Part shown: positions 52,609 through 61,929 of the stretch, one piece after another
How the letters are laid out: each line of letters opens with the position of its first letter
Position numbering within the stretch: the first letter of the stretch is position 1
Origin: Acutalibacter muris
Lineage (GTDB): Bacteria > Bacillota > Clostridia > Oscillospirales > Acutalibacteraceae
Length of the DNA stretch: 64,000 nucleotides
Direction of reading: 5' to 3'
NCBI RefSeq assembly: GCF_002201475.1
Contig: NZ_CP021422.1
Coordinates: 930,001 to 994,000, forward strand
Position numbers and translations under genes: made by a program
Notes under the pieces: generated by a model
Databases searched by the model: none
The model's input: the letters and a program-made list of their open reading frames with translations, nothing else
Told to the model about the DNA's origin: nothing

Positions 52609-52635
52609 TAGTAAACGCATAAATGCGTTTACTAT
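52608..52635. terminator. Hairpin at the end of the cyclophilin gene
   Basis: ATAGTAAACGCAT and ATGCGTTTACTAT are a perfect 13-bp inverted repeat with a 2-nt spacer, starting within the stop region. Only a weak T-rich tail follows, so it may act as a 3' mRNA stabiliser together with the next hairpin. Confidence 0.5.
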
Positions 52636-52680
52636 AGCTTAATCAGAGTACAAGTTATTAGTACCCCCTTTCATATGGCG

Positions 52681-52712
52681 GCGGTGAATTTATCTTCACC
52701 GCTGTTAATTTT
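52681..52712 (+). terminator. Terminator downstream of the cyclophilin gene
   Basis: GCGGTGAA and TTCACCGC form a perfect 8-bp stem with a 6-nt loop, followed by TGTTAATTTTT. It isolates the PadR promoter from upstream transcription. Confidence 0.75.
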
Positions 52713-52734
52713 TGCGCTTTTTTGGATTTACCCC

Positions 52735-52787
52735 TTGACATATACAGTTTTACTGTATATAATGTGGATATACAGTAAAACTGTATA
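52735..52787 (+). promoter_or_regulatory. PadR promoter with two palindromic operators
   Basis: TTGACA (52735-52740) and TATAAT (52758-52763), 17 bp apart, form a consensus promoter. The whole spacer is the palindrome TATACAGTTTTACTGTATA (52741-52759). A second copy, TATACAGTAAAACTGTATA, lies at 52769-52787 just after the start site region. Repressor on either site would block transcription; the PadR protein encoded next is the natural candidate. Confidence 0.85.
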
Positions 52788-52801
52788 AAGGAGGACTGAG
52801 T

Positions 52802-53155
52802 ATGAACAGGGACAAGAACCTGCCCCTGACCGAGACAGTGTACTATGTGCTGCTGGCGCTGTATGAGCCGGGGCACGGCTATGCCATCATGAAGCGGGTG
52901 GAGGAGCTGAGCGGCGGGCAGGTGCGGCTGGCGGCGGGGACCATGTACGGGGCCCTTGAGAACCTTCTGAAGAAGGGGCTCATCACGGCCCTGGAGAGCG
53001 GGGACCCAAGGCGCAAGGTGTACGCCGTGACCCAAATGGGCCGGGACGTGCTCAAGGCGGACTGTGAGAGGATGAGGGCCCTGGTGGGGCTGACGGAAAG
53101 AGTTTTGGAGGGGGGATTTGCAGATGAAGCGCATGAAAATGTTCTTTCGTTTTGA
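52802..53155 (+). CDS. PadR-family transcriptional regulator
   Basis: A 117-residue winged-helix protein. LTETVYYVLLALYEPGHGYA is the PadR opening; GTMYGALENLLKKGLI is the recognition helix, and RRKVYAVTQMGRDVL the wing. Its C-terminal dimerisation helix is short, as in PadR subfamily 2. The start follows AAGGAGG. It overlaps the DUF2812 gene by 32 bp, the well-known PadR/DUF2812 pair, and probably represses its own operon through the two palindromes upstream. Confidence 0.92.
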   Translation: MNRDKNLPLTETVYYVLLALYEPGHGYAIMKRVEELSGGQVRLAAGTMYGALENLLKKGLITALESGDPRRKVYAVTQMGRDVLKADCERMRALVGLTERVLEGGFADEAHENVLSF

Positions 53156-53741
53156 CAAGGAGGAGAAGTGGCTGGAGGAGATGGCCGCAAAGGGCTGGCT
53201 GCTGTGCGGAAAGGGGCTTTTCTATGACTTTCAGCGGTGCACGCCGGACAGGTGCACTATCCGGGCGGACTATCGGGAGTTCAGGCGGAAGGAGGACTTT
53301 TGGGAGTATGTGGCGCTGTTTGAGGACAGCGGGTGGAAGCATTTGGCGGGGAGCAAGGGGTCGGGAAACCAGTATTTCTTGAAGCTGAGGGACAGCTGCA
53401 CAGAGGATATCTTCTCGGACGAGCGGTCCCGGGCGGGAAGGTATAAGAGGGTGGCCAACGCCTGGCTCTGCGCGGCCATAGCCCTGCTGCCGCTGATGGT
53501 GGTCTATTACGGCCCGGGGAGCGGCCAGCGGTACTGGAACCCGGCGGAGTGGTATCTGACCCCGGGGCTTTGGGAGCTGGAGGGCGCGAGTTTTTGGTGG
53601 GCGTTCCTGTTTGAAACCCCCTTCGCGCTGGGCAGAGGCGTGGGTTGGCTGTTCCCTCTGGCGCCCTTTCTGGTGTACCTGGGCTACGCGCTGAAAGCGT
53701 GGCATCTATACAGGGACGCGGTCAAGGGGCGGAATACTTAG
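53124..53741 (+). CDS. DUF2812 membrane protein
   Basis: A 205-residue protein. The soluble N-terminal domain has FFRFDKEEKWLEEMAAKGW and FYDFQRCTPDRCTIRADYR, which are DUF2812 landmarks. Two hydrophobic segments follow, around residues 116-135 and 175-195. The ATG at 53124 has GGAGGGGGG eight bases upstream; a TTG two codons earlier is less likely. It is coupled to padR. The family commonly sits next to PadR regulators and is thought to act in membrane or drug stress, but its function is not known. Confidence 0.82.
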   Translation: MKRMKMFFRFDKEEKWLEEMAAKGWLLCGKGLFYDFQRCTPDRCTIRADYREFRRKEDFWEYVALFEDSGWKHLAGSKGSGNQYFLKLRDSCTEDIFSDERSRAGRYKRVANAWLCAAIALLPLMVVYYGPGSGQRYWNPAEWYLTPGLWELEGASFWWAFLFETPFALGRGVGWLFPLAPFLVYLGYALKAWHLYRDAVKGRNT

Positions 53742-53804
53742 CTTCGCTAAGTATCGGTCCCTTCTGGGGTTTGGGACAGAGCCCCAAGGTCTGGCCGAAG
53801 GCCA
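53734..53804. repeat. Second cluster of tandem short hairpins
   Basis: ATACTTAGC-TTC-GCTAAGTAT (53734-53754), an imperfect TTGGG/CCCAA hairpin around 53771-53787, and TGGCC-GAA-GGCCA (53792-53804) follow one another. Loop sequence GAA and the words CCAAGGTC and GGCC/GGTC are shared with the cluster at 43786-43855. It begins in the last codons of the DUF2812 gene, at the 3' end of convergent genes. Confidence 0.6.
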
Positions 53805-53816
53805 AACGGTGATAAC

Positions 53817-53850
53817 AAAAAATAACCCCTTTCCGGGAGGAAAGGGGTTA
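53817..53850 (-). terminator. Terminator of the aconitase/isocitrate dehydrogenase operon
   Basis: TAACCCCTTTCC and GGAAAGGGGTTA form a perfect 12-bp stem with a 4-nt loop. On the minus strand TTTTTT follows directly. Confidence 0.9.
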
Positions 53851-53862
53851 AACGTCGCGCTC

Positions 53863-55080
53863 TTACAACAAAGCTTCCAACTTCTCTTTAATCGCTATAA
53901 GGAAATCCTGGGTATTGACCTTCCTAATCTCCGGCAGCGTAGACATAGCCGCCAGATCCCCGGTCATAACGCCGCCCTCAATGGTATCAATAGTAGCCCT
54001 CTCAAGCTTACCGGCAAAGTCCACCAGCCTGTCATTACCGTCAAGCTGCCCGCGCTTACGGAGCGCCCCGGTCCAGGCAAACAGGGTAGCCACGGAGTTC
54101 GTGGAGGTTTCCTCGCCCTTAAGGTGCTTGTAATAGTGCCTGGTCACGGTGCCGTGGGCGGCTTCATACTCGCAGGTGCCGTCAGGGGCCACAAGCACCG
54201 AGGTCATCATGCCAAGGCTGCCGAAAGCGGTTGCGACCATGTCGCTCATAACGTCGCCGTCATAGTTCTTGCAGGCCCAGATAAAGCCGCCCTGGCTGCG
54301 GACCACACGAGCCACAGCGTCGTCGATGAGGGTGTAGAAGTATTCTATGCCGGCCTCTGTGAACTTCTTGGCATATTCAGCGTCGAATATTTCCTGGAAA
54401 ATATCCTTGAAGCGGTGGTCGTATTTCTTGGAGATGGTGTCCTTCGTTGAGAACCAAATATCCTGCCTGGTGTCAAGGGCAAAGTTGAAGCAGGACCGAG
54501 CGAAGCTCTCAATGCTCTCGTCCACGTTGAACTGGCCTTGGAACACGCCGCCGCTCTCTTTGAATTCATGAACAGTCTGGCGCTCTTCACTGCCGTCGGG
54601 CTTTGTCACAACTATCTCAGCCTTGGAACCGGCGGGGACTATGGTCTCGGTGTTCTTGTAGATGTCGCCGAAGGCGTGGCGGGCGATGGTGATGGGCTTT
54701 TCCCAGGTGGGGATGTAGGGCACAATGCCCTTTACCAGAATGGGAGCCCTAAAGACGGTGCCGTCCAAAATGGCGCGGATAGTGCCGTTGGGGGACTTCC
54801 ACATCTCGTGGAGCTTGTACTCGTCCATGCGCTGGGCGTTGGGGGTGATGGTGGCGCACTTTACCGCCACGCCGTACTTCTTGGTGGCGTTGGCGGAAGC
54901 GATAGTCACCTGGTCGCCGGTCTCGTCCCGGTGGGGGAGGCCCAGGTCGTAATACTCCAGGTTCAGGTCGATATAGGGCGCAAGGAGCATATCCTTTATC
55001 AGCTGCCAGATGACCCGGGTCATCTCGTCGCCGTCCATCTCCACCAGTGGGGTTTTCATGGGAATTTTCTCAAAGCTCAT
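53863..55080 (-). CDS. icd: Isocitrate dehydrogenase (NADP, dimeric eukaryote-like type)
   Basis: A 405-residue enzyme. [17 protein letters not shown] opens the type II (subfamily II) group, with [17 protein letters not shown] as substrate loop and the metal-binding [38 protein letters not shown] is the nucleotide region. It converts isocitrate to 2-oxoglutarate, usually with NADP. Together with the adjacent aconitase it supplies the glutamate branch in an anaerobe. It overlaps the aconitase gene by 4 bp as the last gene of a four-gene unit. Confidence 0.95.
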   Translation of the reverse strand: MSFEKIPMKTPLVEMDGDEMTRVIWQLIKDMLLAPYIDLNLEYYDLGLPHRDETGDQVTIASANATKKYGVAVKCATITPNAQRMDEYKLHEMWKSPNGTIRAILDGTVFRAPILVKGIVPYIPTWEKPITIARHAFGDIYKNTETIVPAGSKAEIVVTKPDGSEERQTVHEFKESGGVFQGQFNVDESIESFARSCFNFALDTRQDIWFSTKDTISKKYDHRFKDIFQEIFDAEYAKKFTEAGIEYFYTLIDDAVARVVRSQGGFIWACKNYDGDVMSDMVATAFGSLGMMTSVLVAPDGTCEYEAAHGTVTRHYYKHLKGEETSTNSVATLFAWTGALRKRGQLDGNDRLVDFAGKLERATIDTIEGGVMTGDLAAMSTLPEIRKVNTQDFLIAIKEKLEALL

Positions 55081-57011
55081 TTGTTTTCTCCCTTCGTGTA
55101 GTTGAGTAAGCCGCCAACCAGGACCATGTCGCGCTGGCGGGGGGTGAGCACGGCCTTTAGCTTGAAGCTCTGGCCTGTGGTCTCGTCTGTAAGAGTCACG
55201 TCATTGCCTGACAGGAGCTCGCTCTTGATATCGGGAAGGCTAAGACTATCCATCTGACTTATCCTGTCATAATCGCCCTCGTCAGCAAACTGCAGGGGCA
55301 GTATGCCGGTGTTGGCAAGGTTTGCCGCGTGTATGCGGGCGTAGCTCTTGGCGATAACGGCCTTTACTCCCAGGTACAGGGGCACCAGCGCCGCGTGCTC
55401 CCGGGAGGAGCCCTGGCCGTAGTTGTGGCCCGCTATTACCATGCCGCCGCCCTCAGCCTTGCAGCGCTCCGGGAACTCCTTGTCGCAGACGGCAAAGCAG
55501 AACTGGCTGAGGTAGGGCACGTTGGAGCGGTAGGGCAATATTTTGGCCCCGGCGGGCATGATGTGGTCGGTGGTGATGTTGTCGCCCACCTTGAGGACCG
55601 CCTTGCCGGTGACGCTGTCGGACAGAGGGCCCGCGATGGGCAGGGGCTTGATGTTGGGGCCGCGCACCACGTCCACGGTCTCCATCAGGGGCTCCTCAAT
55701 GGGAGGCAGGATTAGGTTGTCGTTAATGAGGAACTGCTCGGGCAGGTCAATCTTCACGTAATCGCCCAGGGTTCGGGGGTCGGTGAACACTCCGGCTATG
55801 GCAGAGGCGGCGGCGGTCTCGGGGCTTACAAGATACACCTGCGCGTCCGCCGTGCCGGAGCGGCCCTCGAAGTTGCGGTTGAAGGTGCGAAGGGACACGC
55901 CCGCGGAGTTGGGGGACTGGCCCATGCCTATGCAGGGGCCGCAGGCACACTCGAGTATGCGTGCCCCGGCGGAAATCATGTCGGCCAAAGCTCCGTTTTG
56001 GGCCAGCATCTGGTACACCTGCTTAGATCCGCAGCCGATGGTCAGGCTCACCTCCGGGTGAACGGTCCTGCCCTTGAGTATGGCGGCCACGCGCATCATG
56101 TCAAGGTAGGAGGAGTTGGTGCAGGAGCCGATACAGCACTGGTCTATCTTCATGCCCGAAAGCTCCGCGACCGGCTTCACCGCGTCCGGGCTATGGGGGC
56201 AGGCGGCCAGGGGCTCAAGGGCAGAGAGGTCGATGGTGATAACCTCGTCATACTCCGCGTCCGGGTCCGACTGAAGCTCCACCCACTGGTCCTCCCGGCC
56301 CTGGGCCTTTAGGAACTGGCGGGTTATCTCATCGGAGGGGAACACCGAGGTGGTGGCCCCCAGCTCCGCTCCCATGTTGGTGATGGTGGCCCGCTCGGGG
56401 ACGGTCAGAGTTTTAACCCCCTCCCCGGCGTACTCGATTATCTTGCCCACGCCGCCCTTGACGCTCATCGTCCTAAGCACAGCCAAAATCACGTCCTTGG
56501 CGCTGACCCAGGGGGAGAGCTGGCCCAAAAGCTCGACCTTTGTCATCGAGGGCATATTGATATGGTACTCGCCGCCGCCCATGGCCACGGCCACATCCAT
56601 GCCCCCCGCCCCGAAGGCCAGCATACCGATGCCGCCGCCGGTGGGGGTGTGGCTGTCAGAGCCGATGAGGGTCTTGCCAGGGGCCCCGAAGCGCTCCAGG
56701 TGCAGCTGGTGGCAGATGCCGTTGCCCGGCCGGGAGAAGTAGATGCCGTGCTTTCTGGCGACGGTCTGGATATACCTGTGGTCGTCGGCGTTCTCAAAGC
56801 CGCTCTGAAGAGTGTTGTGGTCGATATACGCCACGCTCTTTTCGGTCTTCACCCTGGGGACCCCCATGGCCTCGAACTCAAGATAGGCCATGGTGCCGGT
56901 GGCGTCCTGGGTCAGAGTCTGGTCGATGCGGAGACCCACGTCCGAACCCACTGTCATTTCGCCGCTTACCAGGTGGGCGGCAATGATTTTTTGTGCTATA
57001 GTTTTACCCAT
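55077..57011 (-). CDS. Aconitate hydratase
   Basis: A 644-residue aconitase-family enzyme of the compact type. The Fe-S cluster cysteines are visible in [14 protein letters not shown] and [16 protein letters not shown]. The [20 protein letters not shown] segment is conserved, and the C-terminal swivel domain with [16 protein letters not shown] is fused to it. It interconverts citrate and isocitrate. Directly followed by icd with a 4-bp overlap. The other genes of the unit are a HAD hydrolase and an AEC carrier. No citrate synthase is in the window. Confidence 0.93.
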   Translation of the reverse strand: MGKTIAQKIIAAHLVSGEMTVGSDVGLRIDQTLTQDATGTMAYLEFEAMGVPRVKTEKSVAYIDHNTLQSGFENADDHRYIQTVARKHGIYFSRPGNGICHQLHLERFGAPGKTLIGSDSHTPTGGGIGMLAFGAGGMDVAVAMGGGEYHINMPSMTKVELLGQLSPWVSAKDVILAVLRTMSVKGGVGKIIEYAGEGVKTLTVPERATITNMGAELGATTSVFPSDEITRQFLKAQGREDQWVELQSDPDAEYDEVITIDLSALEPLAACPHSPDAVKPVAELSGMKIDQCCIGSCTNSSYLDMMRVAAILKGRTVHPEVSLTIGCGSKQVYQMLAQNGALADMISAGARILECACGPCIGMGQSPNSAGVSLRTFNRNFEGRSGTADAQVYLVSPETAAASAIAGVFTDPRTLGDYVKIDLPEQFLINDNLILPPIEEPLMETVDVVRGPNIKPLPIAGPLSDSVTGKAVLKVGDNITTDHIMPAGAKILPYRSNVPYLSQFCFAVCDKEFPERCKAEGGGMVIAGHNYGQGSSREHAALVPLYLGVKAVIAKSYARIHAANLANTGILPLQFADEGDYDRISQMDSLSLPDIKSELLSGNDVTLTDETTGQSFKLKAVLTPRQRDMVLVGGLLNYTKGENK

Positions 57012-57030
57012 AGTTTTTGCTCCTTTATAT

Positions 57031-57789
57031 TTATTTTAGCTTTTCCATAAGATAATTTTTGAGCTCCTCCCACCCGGAAACGGTCAGATAGGGGAAGTCC
57101 GCCTCCTCCGGCTCATTGCCGCCGCGGTTTAGCCATACGGGGAATATCCCGGCGGAATGGGCCCCGCGCACGTCGAAGCTGAAACTGTCGCCGCAGTACC
57201 ACACCTTTTCCGGGGGCAGGCCCGCCTTCCGCAGAGCGATCTGAAAGAGAAGGGGATCCGGCTTGCGGATACCGTACTCACTGGAGGCCAGAACAAAGAC
57301 GAAGGAATGAGCGGGAAACAGCCGGTCCAGCCGGCGGGCAAGGGCGTTTCCGGACCAGCCGATATTGCTTATAACCCCTGTCATAATACCCTGTCTGTGC
57401 AAAAAGTCCAGCATTTCCGCCGTGCCGGGGTGGGGGTGGCTGGGACAGGAGTTGTCCATCAGCACAGTCTCGATCTCCGGCAGGGAAAGGGAAAATTCTA
57501 TCCCCAGCGCTTCGGCCACTGTTCTAAGCTGCTGCCATTCGTGTATCTCCCAGCCCCCCTTGCGGGCGGCGGAAAGGCTGCGGCTGAACCGCCGCCAAAG
57601 GCTGTCGGCAAGGGCGTTGGCTTCTTCGGGGCCTACACCCTCCGGCTTAGCGCAGACGTGCTGAAACACTGCCTGCCATCCACGAAGAAAATTCGGGACA
57701 GGCTCCCAGGCCAGCGTGTCCCCATAGTCGAAAAGCACCATCTCCGGCCTGGGAACACTCTCTTTCGAGCAATTAACAAAGCGTCCCAT
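57031..57789 (-). CDS. HAD-family hydrolase
   Basis: A 252-residue HAD-superfamily phosphatase. The nucleophile motif reads VLFDYGDTLAWEP, unusual only in having Tyr-Gly where many have Asp-x-Asp-Gly-Thr (the DYGDT form is common in a subgroup). Later motifs are TGVISNIGWSG and the KPDPLLFQIAL Lys. A C1-type cap lies near residues 25-110. Substrate probably a small phosphoester. It lies 19 bp before the aconitase gene and 15 bp after the AEC carrier, so it belongs to the same transcript. Confidence 0.85.
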   Translation of the reverse strand: MGRFVNCSKESVPRPEMVLFDYGDTLAWEPVPNFLRGWQAVFQHVCAKPEGVGPEEANALADSLWRRFSRSLSAARKGGWEIHEWQQLRTVAEALGIEFSLSLPEIETVLMDNSCPSHPHPGTAEMLDFLHRQGIMTGVISNIGWSGNALARRLDRLFPAHSFVFVLASSEYGIRKPDPLLFQIALRKAGLPPEKVWYCGDSFSFDVRGAHSAGIFPVWLNRGGNEPEEADFPYLTVSGWEELKNYLMEKLK

Positions 57790-57804
57790 AAGATGCCCCT
57801 TTCC

Positions 57805-58743
57805 TTAGAAGTACCCAAAATACCCCAGCCCCCATATATACAGAAACATTGTGCCGATACTGAGTATGGAGCTGAATACCACCAGCTGCCCCGCAAGCTG
57901 GTCGTCGCCGCCCATCTGCTGGGCCATGGTGAAGCTGGACACCGCTATGGGCGAGCCGAACACCGTCAGGAGCACCGCCAGGTTCGCGCCCCGAAAGCCC
58001 ATTAGTATGGCCGCGCCCACGAAAGCGGCGGGGTAGACTATCAGCTTCATGAAAAGGGTTATAAGCAGCGGCCGTATACAGCGCCCGGTCTCCCCGAAGG
58101 CGAGGGACGCGCCCAGCACCACAAAGGCCAGTGGAGTGGCTATGTCCCCAAGGGTGGACATGGTGCTGTAAAGCACCTTCGGAAGATACCAGCCGAAGTG
58201 GTTGAACAGCAGACCCAATAGGGACGCGAGGATAAGCGGGTTTGTGATTATTCCCAGCAGCACCCCCCAGAGGTTGGGCCGCTGACCGTTGAACATCTCC
58301 AGGGCCAGCACGGCCAGGGCGTTGAACATAGGGATTATGATGGCGATAAGCAGGGAGGCTGTCCCCGCCGCGCTGTCCCCGTAAAGGGACATGGCAATGG
58401 GTATGCCAAAGAGGACGAAGTTGCTTCTGAACATACCCTGGAGCATGACCCCTCTTTTGGAGTTGTCCTGTTCGGTGAGAAGCACCAGCACCAGGGAGAT
58501 CAAAAACTCTACCAGCACCCCCGCTGCCGCAAAGAACAAGAGGTCGTTCCTGAGTGTGGCCCCGGAGCCGGTATCGTATATGTTAATAAAGATCATCAGC
58601 GGCAGAAAGACCTTGAAGATACACTTGTTTACCTGCCGGGCGGAAATATCGTTCAGGAGCCCCGTCAGCCGTATGATATAGCCCACCGCCATCATCAGAA
58701 ACAGCGGGACCACGGCGTTCAGGGATATGAAAAGGCTGTCCAA
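57805..58743 (-). CDS. AEC-family transporter
   Basis: A 312-residue membrane protein of the auxin efflux carrier (AEC) family, with about ten helices. The first is LNAVVPLFLMMAVGYIIRL, and the conserved MFRSNFVLFGIPIAMSLYG lies in the middle. AEC members carry dicarboxylates or malonate in bacteria. The start is TTG behind AAGGAGGGT, giving the family N-terminus; the frame is open further upstream but across the promoter. It is the first gene of the AEC-HAD-aconitase-icd unit, which fits transport of an organic acid (inference). Confidence 0.88.
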   Translation of the reverse strand: MDSLFISLNAVVPLFLMMAVGYIIRLTGLLNDISARQVNKCIFKVFLPLMIFINIYDTGSGATLRNDLLFFAAAGVLVEFLISLVLVLLTEQDNSKRGVMLQGMFRSNFVLFGIPIAMSLYGDSAAGTASLLIAIIIPMFNALAVLALEMFNGQRPNLWGVLLGIITNPLILASLLGLLFNHFGWYLPKVLYSTMSTLGDIATPLAFVVLGASLAFGETGRCIRPLLITLFMKLIVYPAAFVGAAILMGFRGANLAVLLTVFGSPIAVSSFTMAQQMGGDDQLAGQLVVFSSILSIGTMFLYIWGLGYFGYF

Positions 58744-58783
58744 AGCTGAGACCCTCCTTGCAAGAGCTTTACTATGATAATAT

Positions 58784-58812
58784 AGTATACCACAAACTGT
58801 CCGGCTTGGCAA
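58784..58812 (-). promoter_or_regulatory. Promoter of the AEC-aconitase operon
   Basis: On the minus strand TTGCCA (58807-58812) and TATACT (58784-58789) are 17 bp apart. Confidence 0.7.
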
Positions 58813-58827
58813 GGTGGCGAAGGGGGC

Positions 58828-58856
58828 TTGTAAACTCTCCCCAAATGATGTATAAT
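58828..58856 (+). promoter_or_regulatory. Promoter of the LarC2-like gene
   Basis: TTGTAA (58828-58833) and TATAAT (58851-58856) are 17 bp apart. A leader of about 130 nt separates it from the start codon; no recognised riboswitch was seen in it. Confidence 0.65.
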
Positions 58857-58995
58857 ATGGCTAATATGCAAAAAAGGGGGAGCTTCCCATGGACTAGCGG
58901 GCGGAAGAGACATATCGGAGCGGATGTATGGCAACTAGTCAGCGTGATAAATCATATCCTGGAACCTATGCTATATATAATGGAAAGGAGCCGCC

Positions 58996-59415
58996 ATGAC
59001 CGACGAAATAATCGAGCTTTCCTGCAACCTGGACGACATGACTCCCGAAGGAGTGGGCTTTGCCCTGGAGACTCTGCTGGCCGAGGGGGCCCTGGACGCG
59101 TTCACCACGGCCATCGGCATGAAAAAGTCCAGGCCGGGGGTAATGCTGACCTGCCTGTGCAGGCCGGAGGAGGGGGAGAAGATGGCCCGGCTCCTCCTCC
59201 GGCATACCACCACGCTGGGCATACGGGAGACCCGCTGTAAAAGGTATATCCTTGAGCGGAGCCTTGAGGAGCGGGAGACGGAGTATGGCCCGGTGCGGGT
59301 AAAGCGGTCGGAGGGCTTCGGCGTAAGCAGGGAGAAGCCGGAGTATGAGGACCTGTGCAGAATTGCCCGGGAGCGGGGGCTCAGCTTAGAGGAGGTTCGT
59401 AAGCTTATCAAATAA
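58996..59415 (+). CDS. Stand-alone LarC C-terminal domain (nickel-pincer cofactor)
   Basis: A 139-residue protein that matches only the C-terminal part of LarC. CNLDDMTPEGVGFALETLL, IGMKKSRPGVMLTCL, the TTTLGIRE segment and the terminal KPEYEDLCRIARERGLSL are characteristic. LarC inserts nickel into the pincer cofactor of lactate racemase-type enzymes. In Lactobacillus the two halves are joined by a programmed frameshift, but here no LarC1 precedes it: the upstream DNA is a minus-strand AEC gene and a promoter. No larA, larB or larE is nearby. GGAAAGGAG ribosome site, own promoter. Confidence 0.82.
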   Translation: MTDEIIELSCNLDDMTPEGVGFALETLLAEGALDAFTTAIGMKKSRPGVMLTCLCRPEEGEKMARLLLRHTTTLGIRETRCKRYILERSLEERETEYGPVRVKRSEGFGVSREKPEYEDLCRIARERGLSLEEVRKLIK

Positions 59416-59440
59416 ATATTATACTCAGGAGGAACTTACT

Positions 59441-60058
59441 ATGAAGGTGCTTATGATCAACGGAAGTCCCCATAAGGAGGGGAATACCTACATTGCCCTG
59501 CACGAGATGGAAAAGGTCTTTAAAGAGGAGGGAGTGGAGGTAGAGCTGCTGCACATTGGTAACAAGGCTGTAAGGGGATGCATTGGATGCCGCAAATGCG
59601 GAGAGCTGGGGAAATGCGTCTTTGAGGACGCGGTGAACGAGACGGCGCAAAAATTTGCGGAGTGCGACGGCCTGGTGGTGGGGAGCCCCGTGTACTACGC
59701 CTCCGCCAACGCTACCTTGGTGGCCTTTCTGACCCGGCTTTTCTACAGCTGCCACTGCGACAAGACCATGAAGGTGGGCGCGGCTGTGGCGGCGGCCAGG
59801 CGCGGCGGGCTTACGGCTACCTATGACGAGCTCAACAAGTTCTTCGCCATCTCAGGTATGCCCATCGCCAGCGGCCAGTATTGGAACGGCATACACGGCC
59901 AGACCCCCGGGCAGGCCAACGAGGACGCGGAGGGCCTTCAGATGATGCGGACCCTCGCCCGGAACATGAGCTTTCTAATGAAAAGCATCGCCCTGGGCCG
60001 GGAGAAGTATGGATTGCCGGAGAATGAGCCCAAGACGTTTACAAACTTTGTGCGGTAA
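59441..60058 (+). CDS. Flavodoxin-family NAD(P)H-dependent oxidoreductase
   Basis: A 205-residue flavodoxin-fold protein. KVLMINGSPHKEGNTYIALH is the FMN phosphate loop, and GLVVGSPVYYASANATLVAF the flavin ring contact. A cysteine cluster, GCIGCRKCGELGKC, follows near residue 47, as in iron-sulfur flavoproteins, although the spacing is short. It likely transfers electrons or reduces quinone or nitro groups. 25 bp behind the LarC2 gene with AGGAGG; probably co-transcribed. Confidence 0.85.
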   Translation: MKVLMINGSPHKEGNTYIALHEMEKVFKEEGVEVELLHIGNKAVRGCIGCRKCGELGKCVFEDAVNETAQKFAECDGLVVGSPVYYASANATLVAFLTRLFYSCHCDKTMKVGAAVAAARRGGLTATYDELNKFFAISGMPIASGQYWNGIHGQTPGQANEDAEGLQMMRTLARNMSFLMKSIALGREKYGLPENEPKTFTNFVR

Positions 60059-60073
60059 TTTTAGGAGTAAGGC

Positions 60074-60102
60074 TTGCAAAATTCCGCCGGTTCGTGTATG
60101 AT
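60074..60102 (+). promoter_or_regulatory. Promoter of the chemoreceptor gene
   Basis: TTGCAA (60074-60079) and TATGAT (60097-60102) are 17 bp apart, 49 bp before the start codon. Confidence 0.6.
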
Positions 60103-60150
60103 AATAACAATACGTCCGCCCCGGCGGAGCAAGGAAAGGATTTATAAGCT

Positions 60151-61800
60151 ATGGGTAAGAGTATCAAACGGTCGGTAACTATAAGGGTGGCCTTTACGCT
60201 GGTTGCAATGTTGCTTTTCAGTTTTATCACCACCGCAAACACCTTTAAGATCCAGGGCACGCAGGAGCAGGCCCAGCAGGCAAGCGCGCTTCTGGACCGG
60301 GCACAGAAGGCGGAGGCCGCCCACTATAAGTGGGCCCAGAACCTTTCAAACGCCCTGTACGCCGGGACAGAGTTTACCGGCAGCACGGACCCCACGGGCT
60401 GCGTCCTGGGACAGTGGCTCTATGGCGAGGCGGGCACCGAGGACCCCACGGTCCTTGAGCTGCGCTCCAAGCTGGAGCCTCTGCATAAGGAGCTGCACGA
60501 GTCCGCTACATACGTTTTAGATATGCACAAGACCAGCCCCTCCGCCGCCCAGGCCTACTATCAGGAGACCATCGGCGGAAACCTTACCACTCTGGTCGGC
60601 TACCTTGACCAGGTGGTGGAGCAGGGCACGGTGCTTCGGGACGAGACCCAGGCGACCATGGAAAGGACCACGGTCACCATGCAGATCACCACCGGCATCT
60701 GTCTGCTGCTGGCCCTTGGCTGCCTTATCAGCCTTATATACTATGTGTTCACACGAGCCATAGACCCAATCGTAGCCATAAGCAAGGGCAGCTCTGTGCT
60801 GGGTGAGGGACGGCTGGATATTGATCTGCCGTACCGTTCTCAGAACGAGCTGGGACAGCTTGCGGATATCATTAGGAACTCCATGGCCACCATAGGCGGC
60901 TATGTGTCCGATATAAACCGGATTATGGGCGAGCTGGCCAACGGCAACTTCGACGTGTCCACCTCCTCGGACTATATCGGGGACTTTAGGACTATACAGG
61001 TGTCTGTTGACAACCTTACCAATATGCTCTCAAGGGCCATGGGCTCCATAAACGCCTCTGAGATGAAAATATCCGGCAACGCCGAGCAGCTCTCAAGCTC
61101 CGCACAGTCCCTGGCCCAGGGGGCAACGGAGCAGGCAAGTTCCGTCCAGGAGCTGTACGCCACCATCGACGGCATCTCCAAAAGCGCACAGCAGAATGTG
61201 GAGACAGCCTCTGCGGCCCAGGAGCGGGCGCGGCTTACCGGGGAGCAGGTGGCCGAAAGCGAGCGGAAGATGGAGCAGATGGTGTCTGCCATGCAGGACG
61301 TGAGCTCCTCCTCCGAGCAGATAGGGCAGATAATCACCACTATACAGAACATCGCCTTCCAGACCAACATCCTGGCCCTGAACGCCGCTGTGGAGGCCGC
61401 AAGGGCAGGAGAAGCCGGAAAAGGCTTTGCGGTGGTTGCCGACGAGGTGAGAAGGCTTGCGGCCCAGTCGGACGAGGCGGCGGCCGCCACCACACAGCTT
61501 ATCGACAACTGCGTGTCCGCGGCCAGCCGTGGCAGCGGGATAGTGGACGAGGTTTCTGTGGCGCTTAGGGAGACCATGGAGCTTGTGAACCGCTCGAACC
61601 AGGACATCGGGGTAATCGCTGACGCCGTGCGGGAGGAGTCGGAGTCTATCGCCCAGGTCACCGAGGGCATTGGACAGATATCCGCTGTGGTGCAGACCAA
61701 CTCCGCTTCCAGCGAGGAGTCCGCAGCGGTAAGCGCCGAGCTCTTCGCCCAGGCAAATAACCTGAAGGAGCAGACCAACCGGTTCAGGCTGAGGGGATAA
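60151..61800 (+). CDS. Methyl-accepting chemotaxis protein with outside CZB domain
   Basis: A 549-residue chemoreceptor. TM1 is near residues 11-30. The outside region (31-170) contains a zinc-binding CZB pattern: His58-x-x-Trp61, Cys84-Val-Leu-Gly-x-Trp89, and His112/His116. TM2 (about 172-195, [20 protein letters not shown]) and HAMP follow. The signalling tip reads [20 protein letters not shown], with the trunk ending in [16 protein letters not shown] domains sense zinc and, in some receptors, hypochlorous acid. They are most often cytosolic, so an outside one is less usual. It feeds CheA/CheW, which are not in the window. Confidence 0.9.
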   Translation: MGKSIKRSVTIRVAFTLVAMLLFSFITTANTFKIQGTQEQAQQASALLDRAQKAEAAHYKWAQNLSNALYAGTEFTGSTDPTGCVLGQWLYGEAGTEDPTVLELRSKLEPLHKELHESATYVLDMHKTSPSAAQAYYQETIGGNLTTLVGYLDQVVEQGTVLRDETQATMERTTVTMQITTGICLLLALGCLISLIYYVFTRAIDPIVAISKGSSVLGEGRLDIDLPYRSQNELGQLADIIRNSMATIGGYVSDINRIMGELANGNFDVSTSSDYIGDFRTIQVSVDNLTNMLSRAMGSINASEMKISGNAEQLSSSAQSLAQGATEQASSVQELYATIDGISKSAQQNVETASAAQERARLTGEQVAESERKMEQMVSAMQDVSSSSEQIGQIITTIQNIAFQTNILALNAAVEAARAGEAGKGFAVVADEVRRLAAQSDEAAAATTQLIDNCVSAASRGSGIVDEVSVALRETMELVNRSNQDIGVIADAVREESESIAQVTEGIGQISAVVQTNSASSEESAAVSAELFAQANNLKEQTNRFRLRG

Positions 61801-61849
61801 GCGGGCTCTGCCCCTGGTCGCTGAAGGCTTTAAACGCAATAGAGAGATT

Positions 61850-61875
61850 AAGGGCACCCAGCAGTGGGTGCCCTT
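61850..61875 (+). terminator. Terminator of the chemoreceptor gene
   Basis: AAGGGCACCCA and TGGGTGCCCTT form a perfect 11-bp stem with a 4-nt loop, followed by TGTGTG. Confidence 0.75.
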
Positions 61876-61929
61876 TGTGTGTACTCTAAACTCGTTTATA
61901 AAATCTTTCAAAAATCTTTATAAAAGGGG

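Noticed and set aside
58744..58995. Possible LarC1 or a programmed frameshift upstream of LarC2
   Set aside because: The region holds two promoters and the start of the minus-strand AEC gene; no LarC1 motif can be read in any frame.
58860..58995. Riboswitch in the LarC2 leader (nickel/cobalt or other)
   Set aside because: No recognisable aptamer core or expression-platform terminator could be folded by eye.
58758..59240. A 160-codon frame overlapping the LarC2 gene
   Set aside because: It is out of frame with the clear LarC2 protein, has no ribosome site and shows no family motif.
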